8,669 nucleotides of DNA from VRUB01 sp046758085 (GCA_046758085.1 JBHHZP010000148.1:1-8669), one strand, 5' to 3'. Positions 1 to 6,465 are shown, counted from the stretch's first letter. The notes: generated by a model from the letters alone, not told the origin. Made by a program: numbers and translations.

Positions 1-250
1 CCCATTCAGGGGGAGGGAGTTGCTTTTTTTGGCCCCCTTGGTCAAGCCGAGGACCCAGCGCCGCCGAAGGACCGGCCCGCAGGGGCGGTGCTTGAGCATT
101 GGTTTTTTTTTGGGCGCCTTTCGCCGAGGCGTGAAGGGGACCCGCTGTTCTTGCGGGCGAGGGCGCAGGCGCCAGTGGCTTTGGGAACTTTGGCCGAATC
201 CAAAGTTCCTCGTCTGGCGGGACGAGACCCGGCTAATATACATCGCCAGT
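1..250 (-). repeat. Complex palindromic intergenic repeat, copy 1 (inverted relative to copy 2)
   Basis: This stretch holds no credible gene; it is a string of GC-rich hairpins. The clearest is GGAACTTTGG (184-193) pairing with CCAAAGTTCC (200-209), next to CTCGTC (209-214) pairing with GACGAG (221-226). CCCGC/GCGGG pairs around 142-158. Read on the minus strand, the order of blocks (small hairpin ending in GACGAG, strong hairpin containing CTTTG/CAAAG, a GGCGCC-like block, then CTCGGCTTGA followed by an AAGGGGG-like tract) matches the block at 5968-6210. I infer two diverged members of one repeat family. The open frames across it have no recognisable protein features. Confidence 0.6.
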
Positions 251-309
251 TAGACGACACACCTACAATGCAGTCGGACGCATGGCGGCTGCGCGGTGAA
301 ACATTCGCA

Positions 310-987
310 TTAGCATCTTACCTTTCGACCGACCAGAAAGAGATCAACGCCGGAGTTCGGCCCACGATCGTGGTTGAACGTGCTCATGCCATTGCTGAAG
401 TGAACGTAGCCGATGGACCAGCACCGAAAGTCGTAGCGCCCGGAGAGATAAAAGCGACCATGTGTACCTACGTTAGCACTTTTACCTGCGACCGCGAGAC
501 CGCCGATGAAGCTCAATCCGCGCCAGATGGGGACGATATATCCACCCCCGACGGTTAAGTTGCTTTTGTTGCTTTGCGAACTGTGCCAGCCGCCGCCAAT
601 GATTTCCCAGCGATTAAGGCGGTAACGGGCGAACGCCGCGATTCCGATGTCGGCATTGTCCAGGGCGGTCCCGCCGACGCTGATACCGGTGCCCACGTCC
701 ACCAATAGCTCGCCCGGATTGGCATCGGCGTAAGCGGGCGCGGAGTAACAAAGGATCAGGCCAACGGCTGTGATAAGCAGGCTAATGATTCCGCGATCTG
801 TGATTCTAATTTTTCCTCCCTTCGACTTTTGCCATCCGGATTTTATCCATCTCCGAAGCGGGGACCTGGCGCGACAGGCGGCCGCCGGATCATGACACAG
901 CTTACGATTATGGCCAAGGTTGGCCGCACTGCGGCCGGGGTTAATGGGGTTTAGCGGTGCGCTCACGCCGGGGGCCGGGGCACTCAT
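310..987 (-). CDS. PagL-like lipid A 3-O-deacylase (acyloxyacyl hydrolase), outer membrane
   Basis: This is probably an outer-membrane beta-barrel enzyme that removes the 3-O acyl chain from lipid A. Residues 65-87 form a typical signal peptide ending in AYA. After it come alternating, glycine- and aromatic-rich beta strands, then the hallmark motif HFSNG (His196, Ser198, Asn199) and PNSGVD (Asn211-Asp215). In PagL the catalytic triad is His, Ser and Glu; the acid position here appears to be Asp215, with about five extra residues in between. The frame has only one ATG (987), which puts about 60 non-signal-like residues before the signal peptide. A strong ribosome binding site lies inside the frame at 815-820, just before ATT (810) and ATC (804), so the real protein may begin there. 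It is transcribed divergently from ubiA. The family call is fairly firm; the start is not. Confidence 0.75.
   Translation of the reverse strand: MSAPAPGVSAPLNPINPGRSAANLGHNRKLCHDPAAACRARSPLRRWIKSGWQKSKGGKIRITDRGIISLLITAVGLILCYSAPAYADANPGELLVDVGTGISVGGTALDNADIGIAAFARYRLNRWEIIGGGWHSSQSNKSNLTVGGGYIVPIWRGLSFIGGLAVAGKSANVGTHGRFYLSGRYDFRCWSIGYVHFSNGMSTFNHDRGPNSGVDLFLVGRKVRC
815..820 (-). promoter_or_regulatory. Strong internal ribosome binding site of the PagL-like gene
   Basis: On the minus strand GGGAGG is followed by AAAA and then ATT (810-808), and six bases later by ATC (804-802), both in the PagL frame. Either would yield a protein that starts directly with the signal peptide. No ATG, GTG or TTG is available at the matching place, so use of a rare AUU or AUC start is inferred, not shown. 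Confidence 0.4.
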
Positions 988-1010
988 CCGCCCACCGCAT
1001 TTCTGTTACT

Positions 1011-1026
1011 ATTAGAGCGCGCTAAT
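1011..1026. promoter_or_regulatory. 16-bp palindrome between the divergent genes
   Basis: ATTAGAGCGCGCTAAT matches its own reverse complement at seven of eight base pairs. It lies between the upstream ATG of the PagL-like gene (987) and the ubiA GTG (1067). Its place and symmetry suit an operator for a dimeric regulator acting on one or both genes. No good -10/-35 pair could be picked out, so this is a candidate only. Confidence 0.35.
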
Positions 1027-1066
1027 CGTAGGATTATTCTTTCCCCACTCTTTCGGATTTTGCATA

Positions 1067-1939
1067 GTGACAGTCGCCGGCCGCTTACGAGACTACGCCC
1101 TGTTGATGCGGCTGCATCGACCCATCGGCATCCTGCTGTTGCTGTGGCCGACGCTTTGGGGACTGTGGCTGTCCTCGGCGGGACACCCGGACCCATGGAT
1201 TCTTACCATCTTCGTCGTTGGCGTAGTGCTTATGCGTTCTGCCGGCTGTGCGATTAATGATTTTGCCGATAGAAATCTTGATCCCTTTGTCGAGCGCACA
1301 CGCGACCGCCCGCTTGCAGCCGGGCGCCTGCGCCCACCCGAAGCATTGATTCTGTTTGCGGTACTTTCACTAATCGCCTTCTTGCTGGTGCTTCAGCTCA
1401 ATCGGTTGACCGTGGCGATGTCAATTGTCGCCATCTTTCTCGCGGCGACCTATCCGTTCCTCAAGCGCTACACGCACCTGCCCCAGTTCTATCTCGGTGT
1501 CGCCTTCGGCTGGTCGATTCCCATGGCGTTCGCGGCGCACACGGGTACGGTGCCGTTGCTTGCGTGGATCGTGTTCCTGGCCAATGTGTTCTGGGCGGTG
1601 GCCTACGACACCGCGTACTCTATGGTCGATCGTGACGACGACATCAGGATCGGTGCCAAGTCCACCGCCATCTTGTTCGGCAGCTACGACCGGCTGATGA
1701 TCGGGGTCACGCACACCATAACGATCGCCTTGCTCGCTCTTGCCGGGGCAATGGCGGGTTTAGGTGCGCTTTATTATCTCGGGCTGGCCGTGGCCGTGGG
1801 TGTGGCCGTGTATCAACAACACCTCACGCGCGGGCGTCAACGCGATGGATGCTTTCGTGCGTTCCTTAATAACAACTGGTTCGGGGCCGCGGTATTCGTT
1901 GGGCTTTTACTGGATCATATGAATCGGGGGACGCTATGA
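1067..1939 (+). CDS. ubiA: 4-hydroxybenzoate octaprenyltransferase
   Basis: An integral membrane prenyltransferase that attaches the polyprenyl tail to 4-hydroxybenzoate in ubiquinone synthesis. Both Asp-rich, Mg-diphosphate-binding motifs are intact: NDFADRNLD at 64-72, followed by RTRDRPLA, and DTAYSMVDRDDD at 181-192, followed by IGAKST. The N-terminal RPIG...LLWPTLWGLW stretch and the C-terminal FLNNNWFG are typical of UbiA. About eight to nine hydrophobic segments are visible. The length of 290 residues equals that of E. coli UbiA and supports the GTG start, although no clear Shine-Dalgarno sequence precedes it; the next ATG would remove conserved sequence. The usual partner gene ubiC (chorismate lyase) is not upstream. 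The stop overlaps the next gene as ATGA, so translation is probably coupled. Confidence 0.95.
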   Translation: MTVAGRLRDYALLMRLHRPIGILLLLWPTLWGLWLSSAGHPDPWILTIFVVGVVLMRSAGCAINDFADRNLDPFVERTRDRPLAAGRLRPPEALILFAVLSLIAFLLVLQLNRLTVAMSIVAIFLAATYPFLKRYTHLPQFYLGVAFGWSIPMAFAAHTGTVPLLAWIVFLANVFWAVAYDTAYSMVDRDDDIRIGAKSTAILFGSYDRLMIGVTHTITIALLALAGAMAGLGALYYLGLAVAVGVAVYQQHLTRGRQRDGCFRAFLNNNWFGAAVFVGLLLDHMNRGTL

Positions 1940-2565
1940 AGCTCTACGGATCTCTAACCTCGCCTTATGTGCGCAAGGTACGGGTGTTGTTGCACGAAAA
2001 AAATATTGCGTGCGAGTTCATCGTCAGTGATCCATGGGACAAGGACAGTGTCGTGCCGCAGCACAACCCACTGGGCAAGGTACCGGTGCTCGAGCTTGAT
2101 GAGGACCCCCCTTTATTCGACTCACCGGTCAATGCCGAGTATCTCGACGCACAGGAAGCTGAGCCGCTGATTCCGCGTTCAGGGAAATCACGCTGGCAGG
2201 TGCTGCGCTGGCAAGCACTGGCGGACGGGGTGCTGGACGCGGTCGTCACGCGGTTTCTGGAAACGCGCCGGCCGCCGGAGAAGCAATCGGCGGAAACCGT
2301 GGCGCACCAGGAACGCAAGGTCACGCGCGCGTTGGCGTTCGCAGTCCAATCCGCCAAGGGCGAGACCTACCTGGTGCAGGATCGCCCGAGTCTGGGCGAC
2401 CTGGCGCTCGGCGTAGCGCTCGCGTACACGGACCTTCGTTATCCGCATGATTGGCGCGCGCACCATCCCGGACTTGCCGACTGGCTTGCCGGCATCGATA
2501 CCAGGCCTTCGTTTATCGACACCCAGCCACCCGGCATGAAACCGCCCACGGCCTCACCGCGATAA
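1936..2565 (+). CDS. Glutathione S-transferase family protein, YibF-like
   Basis: A soluble two-domain glutathione transferase. The thioredoxin-like N-terminal domain (about 1-75) has TSPYVRKVR with the likely catalytic Ser9, NPLGKVPVL with the cis-proline Pro50, and FDSP (61-64), whose Asp-Ser contacts the gamma-glutamyl group of glutathione. The all-helical C-terminal domain (about 85-195) carries the PSLGDLALG helix-capping motif. Sequence and length (209 residues) resemble E. coli YibF as I recall it. The substrate is unknown. The start ATG overlaps the ubiA stop and is preceded by a GGGGG tract that can serve as ribosome binding site, so the two genes form an operon; whether this reflects quinone chemistry or chance is open. 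Confidence 0.9.
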   Translation: MKLYGSLTSPYVRKVRVLLHEKNIACEFIVSDPWDKDSVVPQHNPLGKVPVLELDEDPPLFDSPVNAEYLDAQEAEPLIPRSGKSRWQVLRWQALADGVLDAVVTRFLETRRPPEKQSAETVAHQERKVTRALAFAVQSAKGETYLVQDRPSLGDLALGVALAYTDLRYPHDWRAHHPGLADWLAGIDTRPSFIDTQPPGMKPPTASPR

Positions 2566-2672
2566 GAATGGCGATTGTCCCGAAGCCGGCTATCGCCGCG
2601 GCCATACGACACTCCTGCCAAAGGTGGGTCACGCCTATCACTAATACCACGAAGTGTGTCGGCCGCGGGCTT

Positions 2673-2852
2673 AGCCCCCATTTCTCACCAGCTATCTACT
2701 GCGGCTGCGTATTTGTCCGCGTCTACGGCGTTGCGCTCGGGAAATGTGCTCAACGTAGTGTAAGCTACGCCTCCGCGCATTTTCTCTCGCGCGCCTTGTA
2801 TCCACGGGCATCTCCGCGCCCTCGCGACGATACCCGGTGAGAAATGCGGGCT
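2673..2852. mobile_element. 180-bp foldback (MITE-like) element
   Basis: The ends are inverted repeats matching at 16 of 17 bases: AGCCCCCATTTCTCACC at 2673-2689 and GGTGAGAAATGCGGGCT at 2836-2852. The interior is also imperfectly self-complementary, and the exact centre is a small hairpin, CGTAG (2754-2758) with CTACG (2765-2769). The whole segment can therefore fold on itself. It has no coding content I can support. The shape fits a small non-autonomous element or dispersed palindromic repeat; I recall similar sequences in other gammaproteobacteria but cannot name the family. GCGGGCT occurs at the left flank and at the right end, but no clean target-site duplication is visible. Confidence 0.6.
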
Positions 2853-2869
2853 GGGGAAAGATAACCGCA

Positions 2870-3892
2870 ATGGCTGCAGTTACCCTGATTATCGCACTTG
2901 TCGTCATATTCATCGGCGCCGAGGTGTTTACCAATGCCCTGGAGAATCTAGGTCAACGCCTACAAATCTCCGAGGGCGTCACGGGCTCCATCTTTGCAGC
3001 GATCGCCACGGCGTTGCCGGAAACCATGGTGCCGGTCATTGCAATACTTGGCGCCACGGCGGCGCAAGAGGTGCGCGAAGACGTGGCGCTGGGAGCGATC
3101 CTGGGCGCGCCGCTCATGCTTTCGACCGTGGCGTTGTTCCTGATGTCGGTGTTCGCGGGACGCGCGCGGGGTTGGTCAGACCCTTTGATACCCGAGCGCA
3201 CCGGGTTGAAACGCGATCTGTCGTGGTTCCTGACCGTCTTCAGCCTGGCTACTGTTGCGCTTTTCGTCCCTCCGACGGCGGAGCTGACCCGGGCGGCGCT
3301 GGCAGTCGCGCTGGTGGTCATGTATTTCCTCTATCTGATGTTGACCATACGCGCGTCCGCGAGGTTGGTCGAGAACGGACATGGGACCGAGGCCGATCAT
3401 CCGCTTTATCTGGTCCACTATCTGCCGCGTATAGGTCTGGGTGGGCTGCCCGAGAACATGTTTACCATCGTGTTGCAGCTCGCGGTCGGGTTTGGCTTGA
3501 TTGTGGTGGGCGCCAGGGGTTTCGTGCATGGGGTCGAGCAGCTGTCCGTCGCTATAGGCGTGTCGGCGCTCGTGCTCTCGCTTCTGGTGATCCCGGTGGC
3601 GACCGAGTTACCGGAGAAGGTAAACAGCATCATCTGGATCCGCCGCCGCCGCGATACGCTGGCGTTCGGTAACATTACCGGTGCAATGATGTTTCAGGGC
3701 AGCCTGTTGCCCGTGCTGGGAATCGCGCTCACACCCTGGGAGGCTCGCCCCGAGGTGTTGCTGGGCGCCGTGTTAACATTGCTTGCCAGCGGCTATCTGT
3801 TCCTGCTCGTGCGTCACAGCGTGATCCGGCCCTACCACCTGATCGTGAACGGGTTTTGCTATGCGGCCTACGGCCTGCTGCTGTTCTTTTAG
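2870..3892 (+). CDS. Sodium/calcium exchanger (CaCA) family membrane protein
   Basis: A cation antiporter of the inner membrane, 340 residues with about ten hydrophobic segments in two halves around a polar loop (roughly 165-185). Each half carries a diverged alpha-repeat. The first is GAEVFTNALENLG...ATALPE, with the key acid Glu51, then LGAILGAP. The second is GARGFVHGVEQL...VATELPE, with Glu249, then FGNITGAMMF. Standard family motifs are GTSLPE and GSN, so this belongs to a divergent subgroup and the exact ions carried cannot be stated. I chose the ATG at 2870 because GGGGAAAG lies about ten bases upstream. A GTG at 2837 is in frame but has no ribosome binding site and lies inside the foldback element. 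aroE follows after 56 bases. Confidence 0.88.
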   Translation: MAAVTLIIALVVIFIGAEVFTNALENLGQRLQISEGVTGSIFAAIATALPETMVPVIAILGATAAQEVREDVALGAILGAPLMLSTVALFLMSVFAGRARGWSDPLIPERTGLKRDLSWFLTVFSLATVALFVPPTAELTRAALAVALVVMYFLYLMLTIRASARLVENGHGTEADHPLYLVHYLPRIGLGGLPENMFTIVLQLAVGFGLIVVGARGFVHGVEQLSVAIGVSALVLSLLVIPVATELPEKVNSIIWIRRRRDTLAFGNITGAMMFQGSLLPVLGIALTPWEARPEVLLGAVLTLLASGYLFLLVRHSVIRPYHLIVNGFCYAAYGLLLFF

Positions 3893-3948
3893 TCTGGTGT
3901 ATAGTGAGATTCACGCGATAGCCCAAGTGCGTGGTGCTTGGTAGTCCT

Positions 3949-4800
3949 ATGTCAGAGTCCCGCTCCAACAGCCAACTCTACGCCGTAATGGGCCATCCCG
4001 TGCGTCACAGCAAGTCACCCGCGATTCATACCGAGTTTGCGCGGCAGTGTGGCATAGCGCTCGAGTACCGGGCGATCGAGGTCGAACCCGGTTCGTTCGC
4101 ACGTGCCGTCGAGGAGTTCCGTGTGGCCGGCGGCCAGGGACTGAACATCACCGTACCGTTCAAGATCGAGGCCTATCAGTTGGCGGATGAGTGCAGCGCG
4201 CGCGCTGAGCTGGCCGGCGCTGTGAATACACTCAAGTTCGAAAGCAGCAGCGCGGTCTATGGTGACAACACCGACGGTGTCGGATTGGTGCGCGATCTTG
4301 CGATCAATCATGGCATCGCGTTAATGGGTAAGCGCGTGCTCATCCTGGGCGCCGGCGGCGCGGTGCGAGGTATCCTGGGTCCCCTGTTGCAACAAGGTAT
4401 GGGTAGCGTCGTCATCGCGAACCGAACCGTGAGCAAGGCCATAGAGCTTGCGCAGGCGTTTGCGGCGTACGGGGACGTCAGCGGCTGTGGCTTCGATGAT
4501 CTCCACGGGCAGCGCTTCGACATCGTAATTAATGGCACAGCGGCGAGCCGGCGGGCGGACGTGCCGCCATTGCCGGAGGAGCTTTTTGCCGGCCAGGCAG
4601 TGGCCTATGATCTGATGTATGGGGATCAACCGATGCCGTTCATGATCTGGGCGCGCGAGCACGGTGCCGCCGGGGTAATCGATGGTCTGGGTATGCTGGT
4701 CGAGCAAGCAGCGGAGTCATTCCTGCTCTGGCACGGATTGTGGCCGCATACAGGGCCGGTGATCGAGCGCCTGCGCCAAGGCTCATCGTCGGGGCAATAG
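3949..4800 (+). CDS. aroE: Shikimate dehydrogenase (NADP+)
   Basis: Reduces 3-dehydroshikimate to shikimate with NADPH in the cytoplasmic chorismate pathway. The substrate domain shows GHPVRHSKSP (serines 21 and 23 contact shikimate), NITVPFK with the catalytic Lys72, AGAVNT, and GDNTDG with the catalytic Asp109. The Rossmann domain shows GAGGAVRG (134-141) and NRTVSKA (158-164), the latter typical of NADP binding. DGLGMLVEQAAESF near the end supplies the conserved Gln253. The length of 283 residues is slightly above E. coli AroE (272), with a short extra tail. Two GTG codons extend the frame to 3931, but the ATG at 3949 gives the normal short N-terminus; no strong ribosome binding site is seen for either. 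Four bases separate it from ddl, so the two are probably co-transcribed. Confidence 0.96.
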   Translation: MSESRSNSQLYAVMGHPVRHSKSPAIHTEFARQCGIALEYRAIEVEPGSFARAVEEFRVAGGQGLNITVPFKIEAYQLADECSARAELAGAVNTLKFESSSAVYGDNTDGVGLVRDLAINHGIALMGKRVLILGAGGAVRGILGPLLQQGMGSVVIANRTVSKAIELAQAFAAYGDVSGCGFDDLHGQRFDIVINGTAASRRADVPPLPEELFAGQAVAYDLMYGDQPMPFMIWAREHGAAGVIDGLGMLVEQAAESFLLWHGLWPHTGPVIERLRQGSSSGQ

Positions 4801-4804
4801 TGCT

Positions 4805-5908
4805 ATGACGCGTAAGATCCGGGTAGGAATCCTGTTTGGCGGCAAATCGGCCGAGCACGAGGTGTCGCTGCAGTCGGCCAAAAGCATCGTCGACGCTATC
4901 GACAAATCGAAGTACGACATCACCCTGATCGGGATCGATAAGTCAGGCCACTGGTATCTGAACGACGCCTCGACCTTTCTATTGCATGCCCATAACCCCA
5001 AGCTAATCGCTTTGAACAAGAGCAACGAGAGTGTGGCACTCGCTCCGGGTGCGAGCGGACACAAGCTGGTGAGCCTGTCGGGGTCCGGAAATGCCGGTTC
5101 CATCGACGTCGTCTTTCCGGTCCTCCACGGTCCCTACGGCGAGGATGGCGCAATGCAGGGATTGTTGAAGCTCGCGGATGTCCCGTTCGTCGGTTCTGGG
5201 GTCCTCGGTGCCGCCGTAAGCATGGACAAGGATGTGATGAAGCGTTTGTTGAAAGCTGCGGACATCCCCACCCCTGCATTGCACGTATTGCACAGAGTTT
5301 CGCGTGGGCGGATTTCCTATAAGGAGATCACCGATATGCTGGGGGCACCGTGTTTTGTCAAGCCCGCGAACCTCGGTTCCTCCGTCGGCGTCTCCAAGGT
5401 GGAGACGGAAAAGCAATTCAGCCAGGCGCTGGAAGAGGCGTTTCAATACGATAACAAGGTCGTGATCGAGCAGTGTATAGTGGGGCGTGAGATCGAATGT
5501 TCGGTGTTGGGTAACGAGGATCCGATCGCCTCGGTGCCCGGCGAGGTCATTACTCGGCACGATTTTTACTCCTACGAAGCCAAGTACATCGATGGGCACG
5601 GCGCCGACCTCGCCATTCCCGCGGAACTGGCTGCCGACGTGATCGAGCAGATCCAGGCACTCGCGATCAAAACCTTCAAAACGCTGTGTTGCGAAGGTAT
5701 GGCGCGGGTCGATTTTTTTGTGACGGAAGATAACAAGGTCTACGTCAACGAGCTCAACTCGATTCCCGGCTTCACCAAGATCAGTATGTACCCCAAGCTA
5801 TGGGAGGCAAGCGGCATCCCCTACGCGGAGCTCATCGACCGGCTGATCCAGCTTGCGCTGGAAAGGCACGAACGGGAAAGCAAGCTTAGGACTGACGTTG
5901 ATCTGTAG
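4805..5908 (+). CDS. ddlA: D-alanine--D-alanine ligase, DdlA type
   Basis: An ATP-grasp enzyme that joins two D-alanines for the peptidoglycan precursor. Motifs run in the expected order: FGGKSAEHEVS (11-21), HGPYGEDG (108-115), KPANLGSSVGVSK (186-198), the omega-loop FYSYEAKY (254-261), ARVDFF (300-305) and NELNSIPGFT (315-324) with the Mg-binding Glu and Asn. The Tyr in the omega loop is the signature of D-Ala-D-Ala ligases; vancomycin-resistance D-Ala-D-Lac ligases carry His there. At 367 residues it is close to E. coli DdlA (364) and longer than DdlB (306). It lies outside the mur/fts cluster where ddlB usually resides, downstream of aroE with a four-base gap. A terminator-like hairpin follows. 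The letter A in the symbol rests on length and motif style. Confidence 0.94.
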   Translation: MTRKIRVGILFGGKSAEHEVSLQSAKSIVDAIDKSKYDITLIGIDKSGHWYLNDASTFLLHAHNPKLIALNKSNESVALAPGASGHKLVSLSGSGNAGSIDVVFPVLHGPYGEDGAMQGLLKLADVPFVGSGVLGAAVSMDKDVMKRLLKAADIPTPALHVLHRVSRGRISYKEITDMLGAPCFVKPANLGSSVGVSKVETEKQFSQALEEAFQYDNKVVIEQCIVGREIECSVLGNEDPIASVPGEVITRHDFYSYEAKYIDGHGADLAIPAELAADVIEQIQALAIKTFKTLCCEGMARVDFFVTEDNKVYVNELNSIPGFTKISMYPKLWEASGIPYAELIDRLIQLALERHERESKLRTDVDL

Positions 5909-5938
5909 TCATAGGCGCCTTGCGTGTCATAGATATGT

Positions 5939-5965
5939 GTCGCCTAGCGGCGACGATAGTTTTTT
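5939..5965 (+). terminator. Probable intrinsic terminator after ddl
   Basis: GTCGCC (5939-5944) pairs with GGCGAC (5949-5954) over a four-base loop, and a run of six T follows at 5960-5965 after a five-base spacer. It begins 31 bases past the ddl stop. The spacer before the T run makes it imperfect. Confidence 0.5.
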
Positions 5966-5967
5966 AA

Positions 5968-6210
5968 CGGGGTTTCGCCCCCGTACGACGAGTTCCTTTC
6001 TTTGCTTGCCCAAAGAAAGGAACCGAAAGAAAGGGCACCCCGGACTCTGCGCCCCAAAAACCGGGGTTCCCTCGCTCGTCGGTCGGCTCAGAAGGTTCGC
6101 CCAAGGCACATCCCTGTGCCTGGGGCGAACGCGGGGGTCCGTGCCCCGCCACTTCGTGCTTGCGCTTCGCTCTCCCTCCTCCCTCGGCTTGAGTAAGGGG
6201 GTTTAAAAGC
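5968..6210 (+). repeat. Complex palindromic intergenic repeat, copy 2
   Basis: A chain of hairpins with no credible gene. CGGGG/CCCCG pairs at 5968-5983. A perfect 12-bp stem, TTCCTTTCTTTG (5993-6004) with CAAAGAAAGGAA (6011-6022), follows. Then comes a nested stem made of GTTCGCCC (6095-6102) with GGGCGAAC (6123-6130) around AGGCACA (6104-6110) with TGTGCCT (6115-6121). The block ends with CTCGGCTTGAGTAAGGGGG. The same succession of blocks, diverged in sequence, occurs on the opposite strand at 1-250. I recall this kind of element, with the CTTTCTTTGCTTG...CAAAGAAAG hairpin, from many gammaproteobacterial genomes, but I know no firm name or function for it. Confidence 0.65.
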
Positions 6211-6308
6211 ACTTCAACTTCACCCTGGCCGTCTATTTCCGCCTGCCATATGCGGGGACGTGCAACTGTTACGGGCCTACGGCCGAGCAGGTCCGATTTT
6301 CGTCTTCG

Positions 6309-6338
6309 CGTAGCATCCCGCTTGGATTACGGGCTACG
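6309..6338 (+). repeat. Bulged REP-like hairpin
   Basis: CGTAG (6309-6313) and CCCG (6317-6320) pair with CGGG (6330-6333) and CTACG (6334-6338) around the loop CTTGGATTA, with a three-base bulge CAT on the left arm only. It resembles the GTAGCCCGGATT...CCGGGCTAC palindromes common in gammaproteobacteria. It ends 12 bases before the tRNA fragment. The rest of 6211-6350 shows nothing I can name. Confidence 0.4.
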
Positions 6339-6350
6339 GGAAGCCGGTTG

Positions 6351-6400
6351 ACTGATTCGTAATCAGCAGGCCGGTGGTTCGAGTCCACTCGCCGGCACCA
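6351..6400 (+). pseudogene. Orphan 3' half of a tRNA-Thr(CGU) gene, likely attachment-site scar
   Basis: The fragment begins at the anticodon stem and runs to the CCA end. The stem ACTGA/TCAGC (6351-6355, 6363-6367; one mismatch) holds loop TTCGTAA with anticodon CGT (6358-6360). The variable loop AGGCC follows, then the T arm GGTGG-TTCGAGT-CCACT (6373-6389), the acceptor half CGCCGGC (6390-6396), discriminator A and encoded CCA (6398-6400). The anticodon region matches the E. coli tRNA-Thr(CGU) layout. The matching 5' parts, a GCCGGCG acceptor and a D arm of the type GCTCAG..GGTAGAGC, are absent upstream, so this cannot be a working tRNA. Tyrosine recombinases of genomic islands commonly use this half of tRNA genes as attachment core, leaving such a duplicate at one end. 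Confidence 0.8.
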
Positions 6401-6445
6401 TTAAAACAACCACTTACACCACTACCTGCCGGCTCGCCGTACTTG

Positions 6446-6465
6446 GGGTAACCGCTGGGGTAACC
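6446..6465 (+). promoter_or_regulatory. Tandem GGGTAACC sites upstream of the WYL regulator gene
   Basis: GGGTAACC appears at 6446-6453 and 6458-6465, spaced 12 bp (about one helical turn) apart, 130-149 bases upstream of the regulator start. GGTAACC is symmetric around its central base. A third copy lies at 7640-7647, upstream of hicB. This spacing suits an operator; binding by the WYL protein is inference. No other signal is clear in 6401-6594. Confidence 0.35.

Noticed and set aside
88..558. A 156-codon plus-strand open frame across the left repeat and the 3' end of the PagL-like gene
   Set aside because: It translates hairpin repeat sequence and the antisense of a recognisable gene; no domain or ribosome binding site supports it.
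2516..2605. A 30-residue hydrophobic minus-strand frame (starts MAAAIAGFGTIAILIAV) with GGAG upstream
   Set aside because: Most of it is antisense to the GST gene end, and its composition may simply mirror that strand. Without conservation data it cannot be supported.
2451..2840. A 129-codon plus-strand open frame over the GST end and the foldback element
   Set aside because: It covers repeat sequence, and its second half is the translated inverted repeat. No protein family features are seen.
4805..5908. A vancomycin-resistance-type D-Ala-D-Lac ligase
   Set aside because: The omega-loop carries Tyr in FYSYEAKY as in D-Ala-D-Ala ligases, and no vanH or vanX homologue is adjacent.
6300..6400. 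A complete functional tRNA-Thr
   Set aside because: No 5' acceptor strand and no D arm could be found in the preceding 150 bases; only the 3' half is present.
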